A stretch of 64,000 bases of DNA from Streptomyces pseudovenezuelae (GCF_001513955.1 NZ_KQ948149.1:654227-718226), one strand, 5' to 3'. Shown: positions 27,210 through 36,583, counted from the stretch's first letter. Notes: generated by a model from the letters alone, not told the origin. Numbers and translations: made by a program.

Positions 27210-27376
27210 GCACAGCAGCGTGCCCCCCGGCCCGGGGCCCGGTCGTCGTACGGCCGAAGGGAGTTGGCGCTGCGCCCGGGAGCGCGGGCCGGCCCGTGGA
27301 CTACTACGGGAGGAGTAGCGGGGGAGTTGTCCACCGGGCTGACGCCGGTGTCGGTACCGCGGTCTAGCGTGGGGAC

Positions 27377-28495
27377 ATGAGCGGGCACCCGGTCGATCCG
27401 GCCATCTCCCAGCGGCTCGCCGATCTGGCCCTCGTGGGCGTGGTCGGCGCCCTCGTCCTGGCCCTGGCGGCCCGCGACGCGGACACCACCGCCCTCGACT
27501 ACGGGCTCCTCGCGGTGAGCGCGGCCGTGCTCGCGTTCCACCGCACCGCCCCGCTGGTGGTGCTGGCCGTGGCCACGGTCAGCGGGGCGGCGTACGCCCT
27601 GCACGCACACCCGGGCCCCCTCGGCGCGCTGACCGTCTTCGCCGCCGTGCACCTGGCGTCCCAGCTGGGACACCGGGGCTGGGCCGCGGGGGCGAGCGCG
27701 GTCTTCCTCGGGGCGTACGCGGCGACGGGCCCCACGGCCCACGAGGCCGTCGAGAAGACCGCGCTGCTCGCGGGCTGGTTCGTGTGCGCGGTGGTGACGG
27801 GCCTGGCCGGCCGCAACTGGCAGGCCTATCTGCGCCAGACCGAACAGCGTGCCCTGGAGGCCGAGCGGACTCGGGAGGAGGCCGCCCTGCGCCGGGCCGG
27901 GGAGGAACGCCTGCGGATAGCCCGCGAGTTGCACGACTCGCTCACCCACAGCATCTCCATCGTCAAGCTCCAGGCGGGCGTGGCCGTCCATCTGGCGCGC
28001 AAGCGGGGTGAGGAGGTGCCGCCCGCGCTGCTCGCCATCCAGGAGGCGGGCGGCGAGGCCATGCGGGAGCTGCGCGCCACGCTGGAGGTCCTGCGCACCG
28101 ATGAACCGACCGGCACGCCGGCCCTGCTCGTGGAGCGGGCGCGGGCGGCGGGCCTCGCCGCCGAACTGTGCGTGACGGGCGAGGAGTGCGCCCTGCCCGC
28201 CCCGCTCGACCGGGCCGTGTACCGGATCGTCCAGGAGTCCCTGACCAACGCGGCCCGGCACGCGGGACCGGCCAAGGTACGGGTCGAACTGGCCTACGGC
28301 GAGGACGTCCTGGCCGTGCGCGTCGACGACGACGGCACCGCGGATCCCGAGCGGCCGCCCCGGCCCGGCCACGGCCTCACCGGCATGCGCGAACGCGTCA
28401 CGGCCCTCGGCGGGACGCTGCACACCGGACCGCGCGTCGAAGGCGGATTCTCGGTGCGGGCGGAACTGCCCTTGGGAGCGGGGGAGTCGGCGTGA
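27377..28495 (+). CDS. NarL/DesK-type sensor histidine kinase
   Basis: A 372-residue membrane kinase. Residues 1-150 contain about five hydrophobic helices with very short loops, so it senses within or near the membrane. A coiled linker (QTEQRALEAERTREEAALRRAGEERLRIA) leads to the HisKA_3 dimerisation box RELHDSLTHSISIV with phospho-acceptor H186. The ATPase domain shows IVQESLTNAARHAGPA (N box), DDDGTADP and GHGLTGMRERVTALGG (G boxes). TAGCGT lies 6 nt before ATG 27377 and no ribosome-binding site fits, suggesting a leaderless mRNA. The cognate regulator follows at 28728. Confidence 0.92.
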   Translation: MSGHPVDPAISQRLADLALVGVVGALVLALAARDADTTALDYGLLAVSAAVLAFHRTAPLVVLAVATVSGAAYALHAHPGPLGALTVFAAVHLASQLGHRGWAAGASAVFLGAYAATGPTAHEAVEKTALLAGWFVCAVVTGLAGRNWQAYLRQTEQRALEAERTREEAALRRAGEERLRIARELHDSLTHSISIVKLQAGVAVHLARKRGEEVPPALLAIQEAGGEAMRELRATLEVLRTDEPTGTPALLVERARAAGLAAELCVTGEECALPAPLDRAVYRIVQESLTNAARHAGPAKVRVELAYGEDVLAVRVDDDGTADPERPPRPGHGLTGMRERVTALGGTLHTGPRVEGGFSVRAELPLGAGESA

Positions 28496-28727
28496 CCGGG
28501 GGCGGAACGGCTGCCCGTCGTACGGGAGATGGGCTTCGAGAGCGGGGGACGGGTGGCTCCCGGGTGGGCGGGGGAGAGACGGTCGCGACGGTGAGGGCGG
28601 TTCCTCGGTGTGCGCGGGATCGGGAACCCGGCCGCCGGAGCGCTTCGCGGTGTGCCCTGTCACGGTCTCGGCGGGCGCGCGTGATCGGGACGACGGGCGG
28701 CTTCGTCGTGTGCGTGGAGGTGGGGTC

Positions 28728-29390
28728 GTGATCCGGGTGGCGCTCGTCGACGACCAGGCGCTGATGCGGGCCGGGTTCCGGGCCCTGCTCGACGCCGAGG
28801 ACGGCATCGAGGTGGTCGGGGAGGCGGCGGACGGCGAGCGGGGCGTCGAACTGGTGCGGGCGCAGGTGCCCGACATCGCGCTGATCGACGTGCAGATGCC
28901 GGTGATGACCGGCATCGAGGCGACCCGGCGGATCGCCGCGGACCCGCGGCTGGCCGGGGTCCGCGTGGTGATCCTCACCAACTACGGCGTCGACGAGTAC
29001 GTCTTCGAGGCGCTGAGGGCCGGCGCGAGCGGCTTTCTGCTGAAGGACACCGAGCCGGCCGACCTCCTCCAGGCCATCGAGGTGGTGGCCCGGGGCGAGG
29101 CGCTGCTGTCCCCCGCGGTCACCCGCACCCTGATAGGCGAGTTCGTCTCCCGCCCCCCGGACCGGTCCACCGCCCCCGGCCTGGAGTGCCTCACCCGCCG
29201 CGAACGCGAGGTCACGGCCCTGGCCGCCCGCGGCCTGAGCAACGAGGAGATCGCCGAGCACATGGTGATCAGCCCCCTCACGGCCAAGACACACATCAGC
29301 CGCGCGATGACGAAACTGGGCGCCCGGGACCGGGCCCAACTGGTCGTGTTCGCCTATGAGTCGGGGTTGGTGACGGCACGCGGTGCCTGA
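28728..29390 (+). CDS. NarL/FixJ-family response regulator
   Basis: A 220-residue regulator: receiver domain (residues 1-120) with acidic pair D8/D9, phospho-acceptor D54 in IALIDVQMP, T/S in VVILTNY and K in FLLKD, followed by a LuxR-type HTH (LTRREREVTALAARGLSNEEIAEHMVISPLTAKTHISRAMTKLG). GTG 28728 is chosen because the receiver fold begins directly there and GGAGGTGGGG precedes it. It is separated from the kinase by 232 bp, unusually long for such a pair, with no convincing gene in between. The target genes are unknown; the adjacent GGT-family gene is a candidate. Confidence 0.9.
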   Translation: MIRVALVDDQALMRAGFRALLDAEDGIEVVGEAADGERGVELVRAQVPDIALIDVQMPVMTGIEATRRIAADPRLAGVRVVILTNYGVDEYVFEALRAGASGFLLKDTEPADLLQAIEVVARGEALLSPAVTRTLIGEFVSRPPDRSTAPGLECLTRREREVTALAARGLSNEEIAEHMVISPLTAKTHISRAMTKLGARDRAQLVVFAYESGLVTARGA

Positions 29391-29473
29391 AGTCCGGGCG
29401 GCCCGGAATGAAAGGATCCGTGGACGCGACCGCTTCGGATCGGCCGAGGCGCGCCCGAGCAGTGAGGTGAGAG

Positions 29474-31303
29474 ATGTCGTTCACCACCCGGCCGACCCTC
29501 CAGGGCACCTTCGGCATGGTGTCCTCCACCCACTGGCTGGCCTCGCAGTCGGCGATGGCGGTGCTGGAGGACGGTGGCAACGCGTACGACGCGGCGGTGG
29601 CCGCCGCGTTCGTGCTGCATGTCGTCGAGCCGCACCTCAACGGGCCCGCCGGCGAGGTGCCGATCCTGCTCGCGCCCGCCGGGGGAGAGGTACGGGTGCT
29701 GTGCGGACAGGGCGTCGCACCGGCCGGGGCGACCGTGGACCACTACAGGGGGCTGGGCCTGGATCTCGTCCCCGGCACCGGCCCTCTCGCCGCCGCGGTT
29801 CCCGGCGCCTTCGACGCCTGGATGGTGCTGCTCCGCGACCACGGCACCAAGTCCCTCGCCGACGTCCTCAAGTACGCCGTCGGGTACGCCGAGGACGGGC
29901 ACGCGCCCGTGGAGAACGTCGGCGCGACCGTCGAGAGCGTACGGGAGCTCTTCGAGACGGAGTGGAGCTCGTCGGCGGAGGTGTATCTGCCGGGCGGGAA
30001 GGCGCCGCGGCCCGGTGAGCTGTTCCGCAACCCCGCCCTCGCCGCCACCTGGAAGCGGCTGATCGACGAGGTGGCGGGGGCGGGCGACCGGGTCGCGCAG
30101 ATCGAGGCGGCGCGTGCGGTGTGGCGTACCGGATTCATCGCCGAGGCGCTCGTACGGCAGGCGCGGCGGCCCACCCTGGACACCAGCGGCTCGCGGCACA
30201 CCGGCACGCTCACGGCCGCCGATCTCGCCGGGTGGTCCGCGACCTACGAGGCCCCGGCGACGTACGACTGGAACGGCTGGACCCTGTGCAAGGCCGGCCC
30301 CTGGAGCCAGGGCCCGGTCCTCCTCCAGCAGCTCGCGCTGCTGCCGCCCGAGCTGCCGCGGTACGGGTCCGCCGAGTACGTCCATCTGCTGGTCGAGGGC
30401 TGCAAGCTGGCCATGGCCGACCGGGAGGCCTGGTACGGGGACGCCGCCGAGGTGCCGCTCGGTGAGCTGCTGTCGGCCGAGTACAACGCGGGGCGGCGTG
30501 AACTCGTCGGCGACAAGGCCTCGTACGAGCTGCGGCCGGGCAGCCCCGGCGGGCGCGAACCGCGGCTCAGCGCACACGCGCGCGTGGTCCTCACCGACGA
30601 GCCGGGCTTCAGCCCGATGGGTGTCGGGGAGCCGACGGTCGCGAAGAACCCCACGTCACCCGTGCCCGGCGAACCCGAGACCGGCCCCGACGGCACCACC
30701 CGGGGCGACACCTGCCACCTCGACGTCGTCGACCGCTGGGGCAACATGGTCGCCGCCACGCCCAGCGGCGGGTGGCTCCAGTCCAACCCGGTCGTGCCCG
30801 AACTGGGCTTCCCGCTCGGCACCCGGCTCCAGATGACCTGGCTGGAGGAGGGCCTGCCGAACTCCCTCACGCCGGGCCGTCGCCCCCGCACCACCCTCAC
30901 GCCCTCGATCGCCCTGCGCGACGGGGTGCCGGTCCTGGCCTTCGGCACGCCCGGCGGGGACCAGCAGGACCAGTGGCAGCTGCACTTCTTCCTGGCCGTC
31001 GCCCTGCGCTCCCCGGTCCGCGGCGGCCTCGACCTCCAGGGCGCGATCGACGCCCCGAACTGGCACAACGACAGCTTCCCGGGCTCCTTCTACCCGCGCG
31101 GCATGCGGCCCGGCAGCGTCACGGTGGAGGCGCGGACGGACCCCCGGGTGGTCGAGGAGCTGCGGCGGCGCGGGCACGACATCACAGTGGGGGAGTCCTG
31201 GTCGGAGGGACGCCTGTGCGCGGTGGCTCGGGACCCGGAGACAGGCGTGCTGTCGGCGGGGGCGAACCCCCGGGGGATGCAGGGGTACGCAGTGGGGCGA
31301 TGA
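29474..31303 (+). CDS. Gamma-glutamyltransferase-family protein, no signal peptide
   Basis: A 609-residue Ntn-hydrolase of the GGT superfamily. It has LEDGGNAYDAAVAAAFVLHVVEPHLNGPAGE, the autoprocessing site R-G-D-T-C-H-L-D-V-V-D-R-W-G-N with Thr413 as predicted nucleophile, and TPGGDQQDQWQLHFFL near the end. Unlike the enzyme at 8076 it begins MSFTTRPTLQGTFGMVSST without a signal peptide, so it should be cytosolic, and it has Thr-Cys-His where classical GGTs have Thr-Thr-His. This fits the cytosolic branch acting on gamma-glutamyl or related amides. ATG 29474 is preceded by GTGAGGTGAGAG. Confidence 0.9.
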   Translation: MSFTTRPTLQGTFGMVSSTHWLASQSAMAVLEDGGNAYDAAVAAAFVLHVVEPHLNGPAGEVPILLAPAGGEVRVLCGQGVAPAGATVDHYRGLGLDLVPGTGPLAAAVPGAFDAWMVLLRDHGTKSLADVLKYAVGYAEDGHAPVENVGATVESVRELFETEWSSSAEVYLPGGKAPRPGELFRNPALAATWKRLIDEVAGAGDRVAQIEAARAVWRTGFIAEALVRQARRPTLDTSGSRHTGTLTAADLAGWSATYEAPATYDWNGWTLCKAGPWSQGPVLLQQLALLPPELPRYGSAEYVHLLVEGCKLAMADREAWYGDAAEVPLGELLSAEYNAGRRELVGDKASYELRPGSPGGREPRLSAHARVVLTDEPGFSPMGVGEPTVAKNPTSPVPGEPETGPDGTTRGDTCHLDVVDRWGNMVAATPSGGWLQSNPVVPELGFPLGTRLQMTWLEEGLPNSLTPGRRPRTTLTPSIALRDGVPVLAFGTPGGDQQDQWQLHFFLAVALRSPVRGGLDLQGAIDAPNWHNDSFPGSFYPRGMRPGSVTVEARTDPRVVEELRRRGHDITVGESWSEGRLCAVARDPETGVLSAGANPRGMQGYAVGR

Positions 31304-31431
31304 CGGTCCTTATGCCGCCATTTGCCCCGTATTAAAGGTCTGTTGTCTCCGGATCCTCGTGTTCATGGCGATTCCACCCGCCCTCCACCGGACGGGTGGG
31401 GATTGTCAGTCCCGCGTGCTCTCATGGAGTC

Positions 31432-32277
31432 ATGATCGAAGACACGGAAACCATCGACGAGTTTCTCGGCCGGCACGCGGGCGACGTGGAAGAGGCCGTG
31501 CGCAAGGCCGCCGCGGCCGAGGTCATGCCGCGCTTCAGGCGGCTCGCCGCGCACGAGGTCGACCAGAAGGGCGGCCCGCACGACCTGGTCACGGACGCCG
31601 ACCGGCTGGCCGAGCAGTACCTCACCGAGGTGCTCGGCGCCCTCCTGCCCGGCTCCGTCGTGGTCGGTGAGGAGGCGGTCCACGCCGACCCGGCGTCGTA
31701 CGAGGCGTTGCAGGGCGACACCCCCGTCTGGATCGTCGACCCCGTCGACGGCACCCGGCAGTTCGTGCACGGCGACCCCGGCTTCTGCATGCTGGTCGCG
31801 CTGGCGCGGAGCGGTGTCCTGCTGGCCTCCTGGACCTACGCGCCGGCCCGGGACCAGCTGGCCACGGCGATACGCGGCCAGGGCGCGTTCCTCGACGGCG
31901 AGCGGCTGCACGCGGGCGCCCCCGACCCGGGCCGCGACCTCCGGGTGGCCACCTCCCACCCGGACTACACGACGGAGGACCAGAAGCGCGGCCTGCTGGG
32001 GCTGTGGACGGACGGTGTCGCACCGCGGCCGTGCGGCTCGGCCGGACTGGAGTATCTCGCGGTCGCCCGGGGCGAGTTGGACGCGGTGGCGTTCTCCTGG
32101 GAGGCGGCCTGGGACCACGCGGCCGGCCAGCTGCTGGTCGAGGAGGCGGGCGGCGCCCATCTGACCCTCACCGGCGAACCGTTCCGCATCACGGGCGGCA
32201 ACACCCTCCCCTTCACCGCGGCCCGCGACGCGGCGACGGCCCGCAGGGTGCGGGGCCTGCTGGCGGGCGGGGCCTGA
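31432..32277 (+). CDS. Inositol-monophosphatase-family phosphatase
   Basis: A 281-residue Mg-dependent phosphatase. The signatures are DLVTDADRLAEQYL (first Asp site), GEEAVHAD (Glu ligand), W-I-V-D-P-V-D-G-T-R-Q-F (metal-binding DPxDGT), and W-E-A-A-W-D-H-A-A-G-Q-L-L-V (Asp in WDxAAG). Family members dephosphorylate inositol-1-phosphate, histidinol phosphate or PAP; this one cannot be narrowed from sequence. ATG 31432 is preferred to the in-frame upstream ATG-like codon at 31396, which would add a poorly coding stretch. A G-rich tract with quadruplex potential follows directly after the stop. Confidence 0.88.
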   Translation: MIEDTETIDEFLGRHAGDVEEAVRKAAAAEVMPRFRRLAAHEVDQKGGPHDLVTDADRLAEQYLTEVLGALLPGSVVVGEEAVHADPASYEALQGDTPVWIVDPVDGTRQFVHGDPGFCMLVALARSGVLLASWTYAPARDQLATAIRGQGAFLDGERLHAGAPDPGRDLRVATSHPDYTTEDQKRGLLGLWTDGVAPRPCGSAGLEYLAVARGELDAVAFSWEAAWDHAAGQLLVEEAGGAHLTLTGEPFRITGGNTLPFTAARDAATARRVRGLLAGGA

Positions 32278-32292
32278 CGCCACGGCCGACCC

Positions 32293-32313
32293 GGGGCGGG
32301 GCCGGGGCCGGGG
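32293..32313 (+). other. Four-tract G-quadruplex motif downstream of the IMPase gene
   Basis: Four consecutive GGGG tracts (32293-32296, 32298-32301, 32304-32307, 32310-32313) are separated by loops of only 1, 2 and 2 bases, with further GGG and GGGG runs just after. It starts 16 bp after the stop codon, so in the mRNA it would be a very stable 3' structure. The rest of the 219-bp gap to the FAD oxidoreductase gene holds no gene; TATCCT at 32454-32459 may be that gene's -10. Confidence 0.5.
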
Positions 32314-32496
32314 TCGGGAGTGGGGTCCGGCGTAACCGGGGCCGGAGGTCGGAGGCCGGAGTTCCGCAGGTCGGACAGGACCGTCCTCCGCCCCGCCCCT
32401 CGAAGCCGCCTCCCCGACTTACCCCCGCGCCCCGGGACTGTCGGTCCCCCGGCATATCCTGATCCTCTGGCCATCGGCTGACGAAGGGGTCCGAAG

Positions 32497-33918
32497 GTGC
32501 CGTCGATGCTCGATGCGGTCGTGGTGGGTGCGGGGCCGAACGGACTGACGGCTGCCGTGGAGCTGGCCCGGCGAGGCTTCTCCGTGGCCGTCTTCGAGGC
32601 GCGCGGCACCGTGGGCGGGGGCGCCCGCACCGAGGAGCTGACCCTCCCGGGCTTCCTGCACGACCCGTGCTCCGCGGCCCACCCCCTCGGCATCAACTCC
32701 CCGGCGTTCCGCGCCCTGCCCCTGGAGCGCTACGGCCTGGAGTGGCTGCACGCCGAGCTGCCCATGGCCCACCCCTTCACCGACGGCACCGCCGCCGTGC
32801 TGTCGAGGTCGGTCGCCGAGACGGCCGCCTCGTTCGGACCGCGTGACGCGGGGACGTACCGAAGGCTCGTCGAGCCGTTCCTGCCCCGGTGGGACACTCT
32901 GGCCCGCGACTTCATGTCCCTGCCCGCGACCGCGCTGCCCCGCGACCCGGTCACCCTGGCCCGCTTCGGCCTCGTCGGCCTGCCCCCGTCGACCTGGCTG
33001 ATGCGCCGCTTCCGCGACGAACGCGCGAAGACCCTGTTCGCCGGACTCGTCGCGCACGTGATGGCCCCGCTCGGCGGCCTGGCCACCGGCGCCATCGGGC
33101 TGGTCTTCGCCCTCGCGGCGCACGCCCGCGGCTGGCCCGTGGCGCGCGGCGGCTCCCAGTCCATCTCCGACGCGCTCACCGCCTACCTCAAGGACCTCGG
33201 CGGCACCGTCCACACCGACTACGAGGTCAAGCGGCTCGACGACCTGCCGCCCGCCCGCGCGTACGTCTTCGACACGTCGCCCACCGCCCTGGCCCGCATC
33301 GCCGGTTTCGGCAACTACTACGAGGGCTACCGCTACGGCCCGGGCGTCTTCAAGGTCGACTACGCCCTCGACGGGCCCGTGCCCTGGACCGCGAAGGAGG
33401 CGCGCGCCGCGGGCACCGTGCAGATCGGCGCGGACAGTGCGGAGATCGACACCGCGCTGCGCGCCGCGTCCCGGGAGGGCCGCGCGCCCGACAGGCCGTT
33501 CATGATCACCGTGCAGCCCAGTGTCGTCGACCCCGGGCGGGCCCCCGCCGGCAAGCACGTCTTCTGGGTCTACGGCCATGTCCCCAGCGGCTGGACCGGC
33601 GACCTCACCGACGCCATGGAGCGCCAACTGGAGCGTTTCGCCCCGGGGTTCCGCGACCGCGTGCTCGCCCGCGCCACCGCGGGCCCGCCCGAACTGGCCG
33701 CCCGCAACGCTAACTACGTCGGCGGCGACATCGCCTCCGGCGCGGTCAGCGGACTCCAGACCATGCTGCGCCCCAAGCTCTCCCTGTCCCCGTACGGCAC
33801 CCCGCACCCGGCCGTCTTCATCTGCTCGTCGGCGACCCCACCGGGACCGGGCGTGCACGGCATGTCGGGACACAACGCGGCGAAGGCCGTATGGCGAAGG
33901 CTGCGACAGCAGCCTTGA
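32497..33918 (+). CDS. FAD-dependent oxidoreductase (phytoene-desaturase/amine-oxidase-like)
   Basis: A 473-residue flavoprotein with an N-terminal Rossmann motif DAVVVGAGPNGLTAAVELARRG (residues 5-26), the second dinucleotide-binding segment VFEARGTVGGGARTEEL, and a C-terminal FAD loop FICSSATPPGPGVHGMSGHNAA typical of carotenoid desaturase-like enzymes. GTG 32497 has AAGGGG 7 nt upstream; ATG 32506 is in frame. The substrate is unknown. It precedes the Ebo-type operon on the same strand by 131 bp, but that operon has its own promoter, so functional linkage is possible and unproven. Confidence 0.85.
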   Translation: MPSMLDAVVVGAGPNGLTAAVELARRGFSVAVFEARGTVGGGARTEELTLPGFLHDPCSAAHPLGINSPAFRALPLERYGLEWLHAELPMAHPFTDGTAAVLSRSVAETAASFGPRDAGTYRRLVEPFLPRWDTLARDFMSLPATALPRDPVTLARFGLVGLPPSTWLMRRFRDERAKTLFAGLVAHVMAPLGGLATGAIGLVFALAAHARGWPVARGGSQSISDALTAYLKDLGGTVHTDYEVKRLDDLPPARAYVFDTSPTALARIAGFGNYYEGYRYGPGVFKVDYALDGPVPWTAKEARAAGTVQIGADSAEIDTALRAASREGRAPDRPFMITVQPSVVDPGRAPAGKHVFWVYGHVPSGWTGDLTDAMERQLERFAPGFRDRVLARATAGPPELAARNANYVGGDIASGAVSGLQTMLRPKLSLSPYGTPHPAVFICSSATPPGPGVHGMSGHNAAKAVWRRLRQQP

Positions 33919-34014
33919 GAGTCCACGAGTCGGCCACAGACGCAACACGTCGCCGCCAAGGGTTGAGAGGAATGCGTGTCACCTTTGTCACTTCCTTCAC
34001 TTGGCCGTGAAAGC

Positions 34015-34049
34015 GTGAACTTTCAAGCCCGATAAGTAGAGTTCCGGTT
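34015..34049 (+). promoter_or_regulatory. Leaderless promoter of the Ebo-type operon
   Basis: GTGAAC (34015-34020), a 16-bp spacer, TAGAGT (34037-34042) and 7 nt lead to ATG 34050. The surrounding region is markedly AT-richer than the coding DNA. No ribosome-binding site fits ATG 34050, which matches a leaderless transcript. This is the only clear promoter before the seven-gene run ending at 41219. Confidence 0.55.
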
Positions 34050-35000
34050 ATGAAAGACCGGAAAGGGTTCTTCCGTTTAGGCTCCTCGTCTGTCGTGAGC
34101 GCAGCCGATCTCGCCCAACTCGTCCGAGCACCCGCCGCGTTGAGCGTCCCCGGTGACGTGATCGCCGGAGCGGCCGCGGCCGGCCGCCCCCTGAACGCCC
34201 GTGTCCTCGGCACCATCGGCTCCTCCGTGTGCCTCTACTGGGCGGGCATGGCCCTCAACGACTACGCCGACGCCACCGTCGACGCCGTGGAGCGCCCCCA
34301 GCGTCCCGTGCCGTCCGGCCGCATCCCGCGACGGACGGCACTCGCCGTGGCCGGTGGACTGACCGCCGCGGGCCTCGGACTCGCCGCCGCGGCGAACGGC
34401 CGCCGCGGGCTCCTCGGCGCGCTCCCTTTGACGGGCCTGATCTGGGCCTACGACCTGGGGCTCAAGTCCACCCGGGCGGGCGCGGCGACCATGGCGGCGG
34501 CTCGTACCGTCGACGTCCTGTCCGGAGCCCTCGCCACGGCACCCACGGGAACGGCCCTGCGCCGGGGCGCGGTCCCCGCCGCCCTGGTCGGTGTCCACAC
34601 GTACACCCTCACCGCGCTCAGCCGGCACGAGATCTCCGGCGCTCCCACCCGGGTACCGGCCACCACCCTCGCCGTCTCCACGGCGACGGCCCTCGTCACG
34701 GCACTCCCGACGGTGCTCCCGACGACAAGGACCGCCGCGCTGTCCCGGCCGGACTTGCGTACCGCCGTCACCGCCACCGGTGCCCTCGCCTACCTCGCCA
34801 CCTACGGCACCGCCCAGGCCCGTGCCGTACGGAAGCCGTCGGGAGCGAACGTACGACGGGCCGTCGGCGCCGGAATCCTCGGACTGCTGCCCCTCCAGGC
34901 CGCCCTCACCGCGCGCGCCGGAGCCCCCGCCGTCGCCGCGGTCCTGGGAGTCGCGCACCCCCTCGCGCGACGGCTGGCCCGCCGCATATCACCCACCTGA
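34050..35000 (+). CDS. eboC: UbiA-family prenyltransferase, EboC / SCO3242-like
   Basis: A 316-residue integral membrane protein with 7-9 helices. The first aspartate-rich motif is N-D-Y-A-D-A-T-V-D-A (about residues 71-80, NDxxDxxxD) followed by ERPQRPVPSGRI. The second motif is in LIWAYDLGLKST. These bind Mg-diphosphate of a prenyl donor, so a prenyl acceptor is modified in the membrane. The sequence matches the SCO3242 group and the EboC role in Ebo clusters. ATG 34050 is supported by the leaderless promoter; GTG 34095 (VSAADLAQLVRAPAAL) is where several relatives begin and remains possible. Next gene starts 32 bp later. Confidence 0.85.
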   Translation: MKDRKGFFRLGSSSVVSAADLAQLVRAPAALSVPGDVIAGAAAAGRPLNARVLGTIGSSVCLYWAGMALNDYADATVDAVERPQRPVPSGRIPRRTALAVAGGLTAAGLGLAAAANGRRGLLGALPLTGLIWAYDLGLKSTRAGAATMAAARTVDVLSGALATAPTGTALRRGAVPAALVGVHTYTLTALSRHEISGAPTRVPATTLAVSTATALVTALPTVLPTTRTAALSRPDLRTAVTATGALAYLATYGTAQARAVRKPSGANVRRAVGAGILGLLPLQAALTARAGAPAVAAVLGVAHPLARRLARRISPT

Positions 35001-35032
35001 GCCATGCCACCCGATCGGCAGAAACCGGCGCC

Positions 35033-35869
35033 ATGAAACCCACCCCCCTCAGATTCGGCTTCGGCACCAACGGCTTCGCCCACCACCGACTCACCGACGT
35101 CCTCGTGATCCTCGCCGACCTCGGCTACGACGGTGTCGCCCTCACCCTCGACCACAACCACCTCGACCCGTACTCCGACGACCTGTCCCGGCGGGTCTCC
35201 ACGCTCGCCCGGGGCCTCGACCGGCACGGTCTGGACGTCACCGTCGAGACCGGCGCGCCCTACTTCCTCGACCCCTGGGTCAAGCATCTGCCGACCCTGA
35301 TGTCGGACGGCTCCGCGCTCCGCGTCGACCTGCTGGAGCGCGCCCTGCGCATCGCCGCCGACCTCGGCTCGCCCACCGTCCACCTGTGCAGCGGGCCGGC
35401 TCCGGTCGGGCTGCCGGAGCGGGACGCGTGGAAGCGGCTGGCGGCCGGTGTCGAGACGGTCCTGCAGACGGCGGAACGGTACGGCGTGGCGCTGGCCTTC
35501 GAGCCGGAGCCGTACATGTTCGTGGACAGCGTCGAGCGCTGTCTGCGCCTCGCCGAACTGGTCGGCGGACACGAGCTGTTCGGCATCACCCTGGACATCG
35601 GTCACGCGCACTGCGTCGAGGAGCGCCCGCTGCTCGACTGCGTCCGGCTGGCCGCCCCGCTGCTGCGCAACGTGCAGATCGAGGACATGCGGCGCGGTGT
35701 CCACCAGCACCTGGAGTTCGGGGCCGGGGAGATCGACTTCCCGCCCGTGCTGGCCGCGCTGCGCGACCTCGGACACCGTGGCCTGGTCTCCGTCGAGATC
35801 CAGGGCGGCGCGCTGGACGCGCCTGAGGTCGCCCGCCGCTCGATCGCGTTCCTGCGCGCGGCCGCGTAG
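35033..35869 (+). CDS. Sugar-phosphate isomerase/epimerase-like TIM-barrel protein
   Basis: A 278-residue AP-endonuclease-2-type TIM barrel. Blocks typical of the fold are LRFGFGTNGFAHHRL, DLGYDGVALTLD, PTVHLCSGPAP, ALAFEPEPYMFVDS (Glu ligand), FGITLDIGHAH (Asp/His ligands), NVQIEDMRRGVHQHLEFGAGEIDF (His/Glu ligands) and VSVEIQG. The metal-binding residues look intact, so it should be an active isomerase, epimerase or lyase. It lies between EboC and EboA in the operon. It is distinct from the EboE-type barrel further down, so this cluster has two. The start is ATG 35033 after a weak GGCAGAAACC. Confidence 0.83.
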   Translation: MKPTPLRFGFGTNGFAHHRLTDVLVILADLGYDGVALTLDHNHLDPYSDDLSRRVSTLARGLDRHGLDVTVETGAPYFLDPWVKHLPTLMSDGSALRVDLLERALRIAADLGSPTVHLCSGPAPVGLPERDAWKRLAAGVETVLQTAERYGVALAFEPEPYMFVDSVERCLRLAELVGGHELFGITLDIGHAHCVEERPLLDCVRLAAPLLRNVQIEDMRRGVHQHLEFGAGEIDFPPVLAALRDLGHRGLVSVEIQGGALDAPEVARRSIAFLRAAA

Positions 35870-35917
35870 GCCCTCTCCTCTCCTTCCCCCTGCCCTTCCC
35901 CCACCAGAGGGTTCCTC

Positions 35918-36580
35918 ATGACTGTCATCGTCCCGGCAGACCCCCGACCCGCCCTGTCCGCGGTCCTGGACGCGAGTGCCCGCGCCTGGACGGACGAGGC
36001 CACCGCCGCGATCGCCGCCGACGCGAGCGCGATCCGCCGCCTCTTCCCGGCCGCGCGAAGACGCTGCGGCCACTCCCGTCTGAACGAGCACTGGACCGTG
36101 GACGAGGCCGCCCGGGCCGTCCTCCTCACCGCGCTGCCCCTGCGCGGGCAGGCGCTCGCCGACGAGGTGGCCGCCCTGCACCGGCACGGCGACCCGGCGG
36201 AGCAGCGAGCCGTCCTGCGCACACTGCCCCTGCTCGACCTGGGAGAGCTGGCCCTCCCGCTGGTCCGCGAAGCGTTGCGCGGCAACGACACCACCCTGAT
36301 CGAGGCCGCCCTCGGCCCCTACGCCGCCCGGCACCTCCCGGACCCCGAGTACCGGCAGGCCGTACTCAAGTGCGTCTTCTGCGAGATCCCGCTCGACCGC
36401 GTCCACGGGCTCGGCACCCGCGCCGACCGTGAACTGGCCCGGATGCTCGCCGACTTCGCACACGAACGGATCGCCGCCGGACGGGACGTACCCCACGACA
36501 TCCGGCCCGTCGTCCGTGCCTTCCCGGATGTCATCGGCGAGGCCCTTGAGCACGCATTCGACGAAGAGGAAGTGGCCTGA
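35918..36580 (+). CDS. eboA: EboA-like protein
   Basis: A 220-residue soluble helical protein of unknown biochemistry, recognised as EboA by its pattern: TDEATAAIAADASAIRRLFPAARRRCGH, NEHWTVDEAARAVLL, ALHRHGDPAEQRAVLRTLPLLDLGELALPLVREALRGNDTTLIEAALGPYAARHLPDPEYRQAVLKCVFCEIPLDRVHGL and a C-terminal DVIGEALEHAFDEEE. The alternation of helices resembles HEAT-like repeats. It contains no known catalytic motif; CxxC-like C-V-F-C occurs around residue 149. Only 3 bp separate it from the TatD gene, so the two are translated together. The assignment rests on sequence pattern plus the flanking genes. Confidence 0.78.
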   Translation: MTVIVPADPRPALSAVLDASARAWTDEATAAIAADASAIRRLFPAARRRCGHSRLNEHWTVDEAARAVLLTALPLRGQALADEVAALHRHGDPAEQRAVLRTLPLLDLGELALPLVREALRGNDTTLIEAALGPYAARHLPDPEYRQAVLKCVFCEIPLDRVHGLGTRADRELARMLADFAHERIAAGRDVPHDIRPVVRAFPDVIGEALEHAFDEEEVA

Positions 36581-36583
36581 CCC

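Noticed and set aside
28496..28727. A possible extra gene between the histidine kinase and its response regulator
   Set aside because: Frames in this gap are short, start poorly and lack coding character; the regulator's own start at 28728 is well supported.
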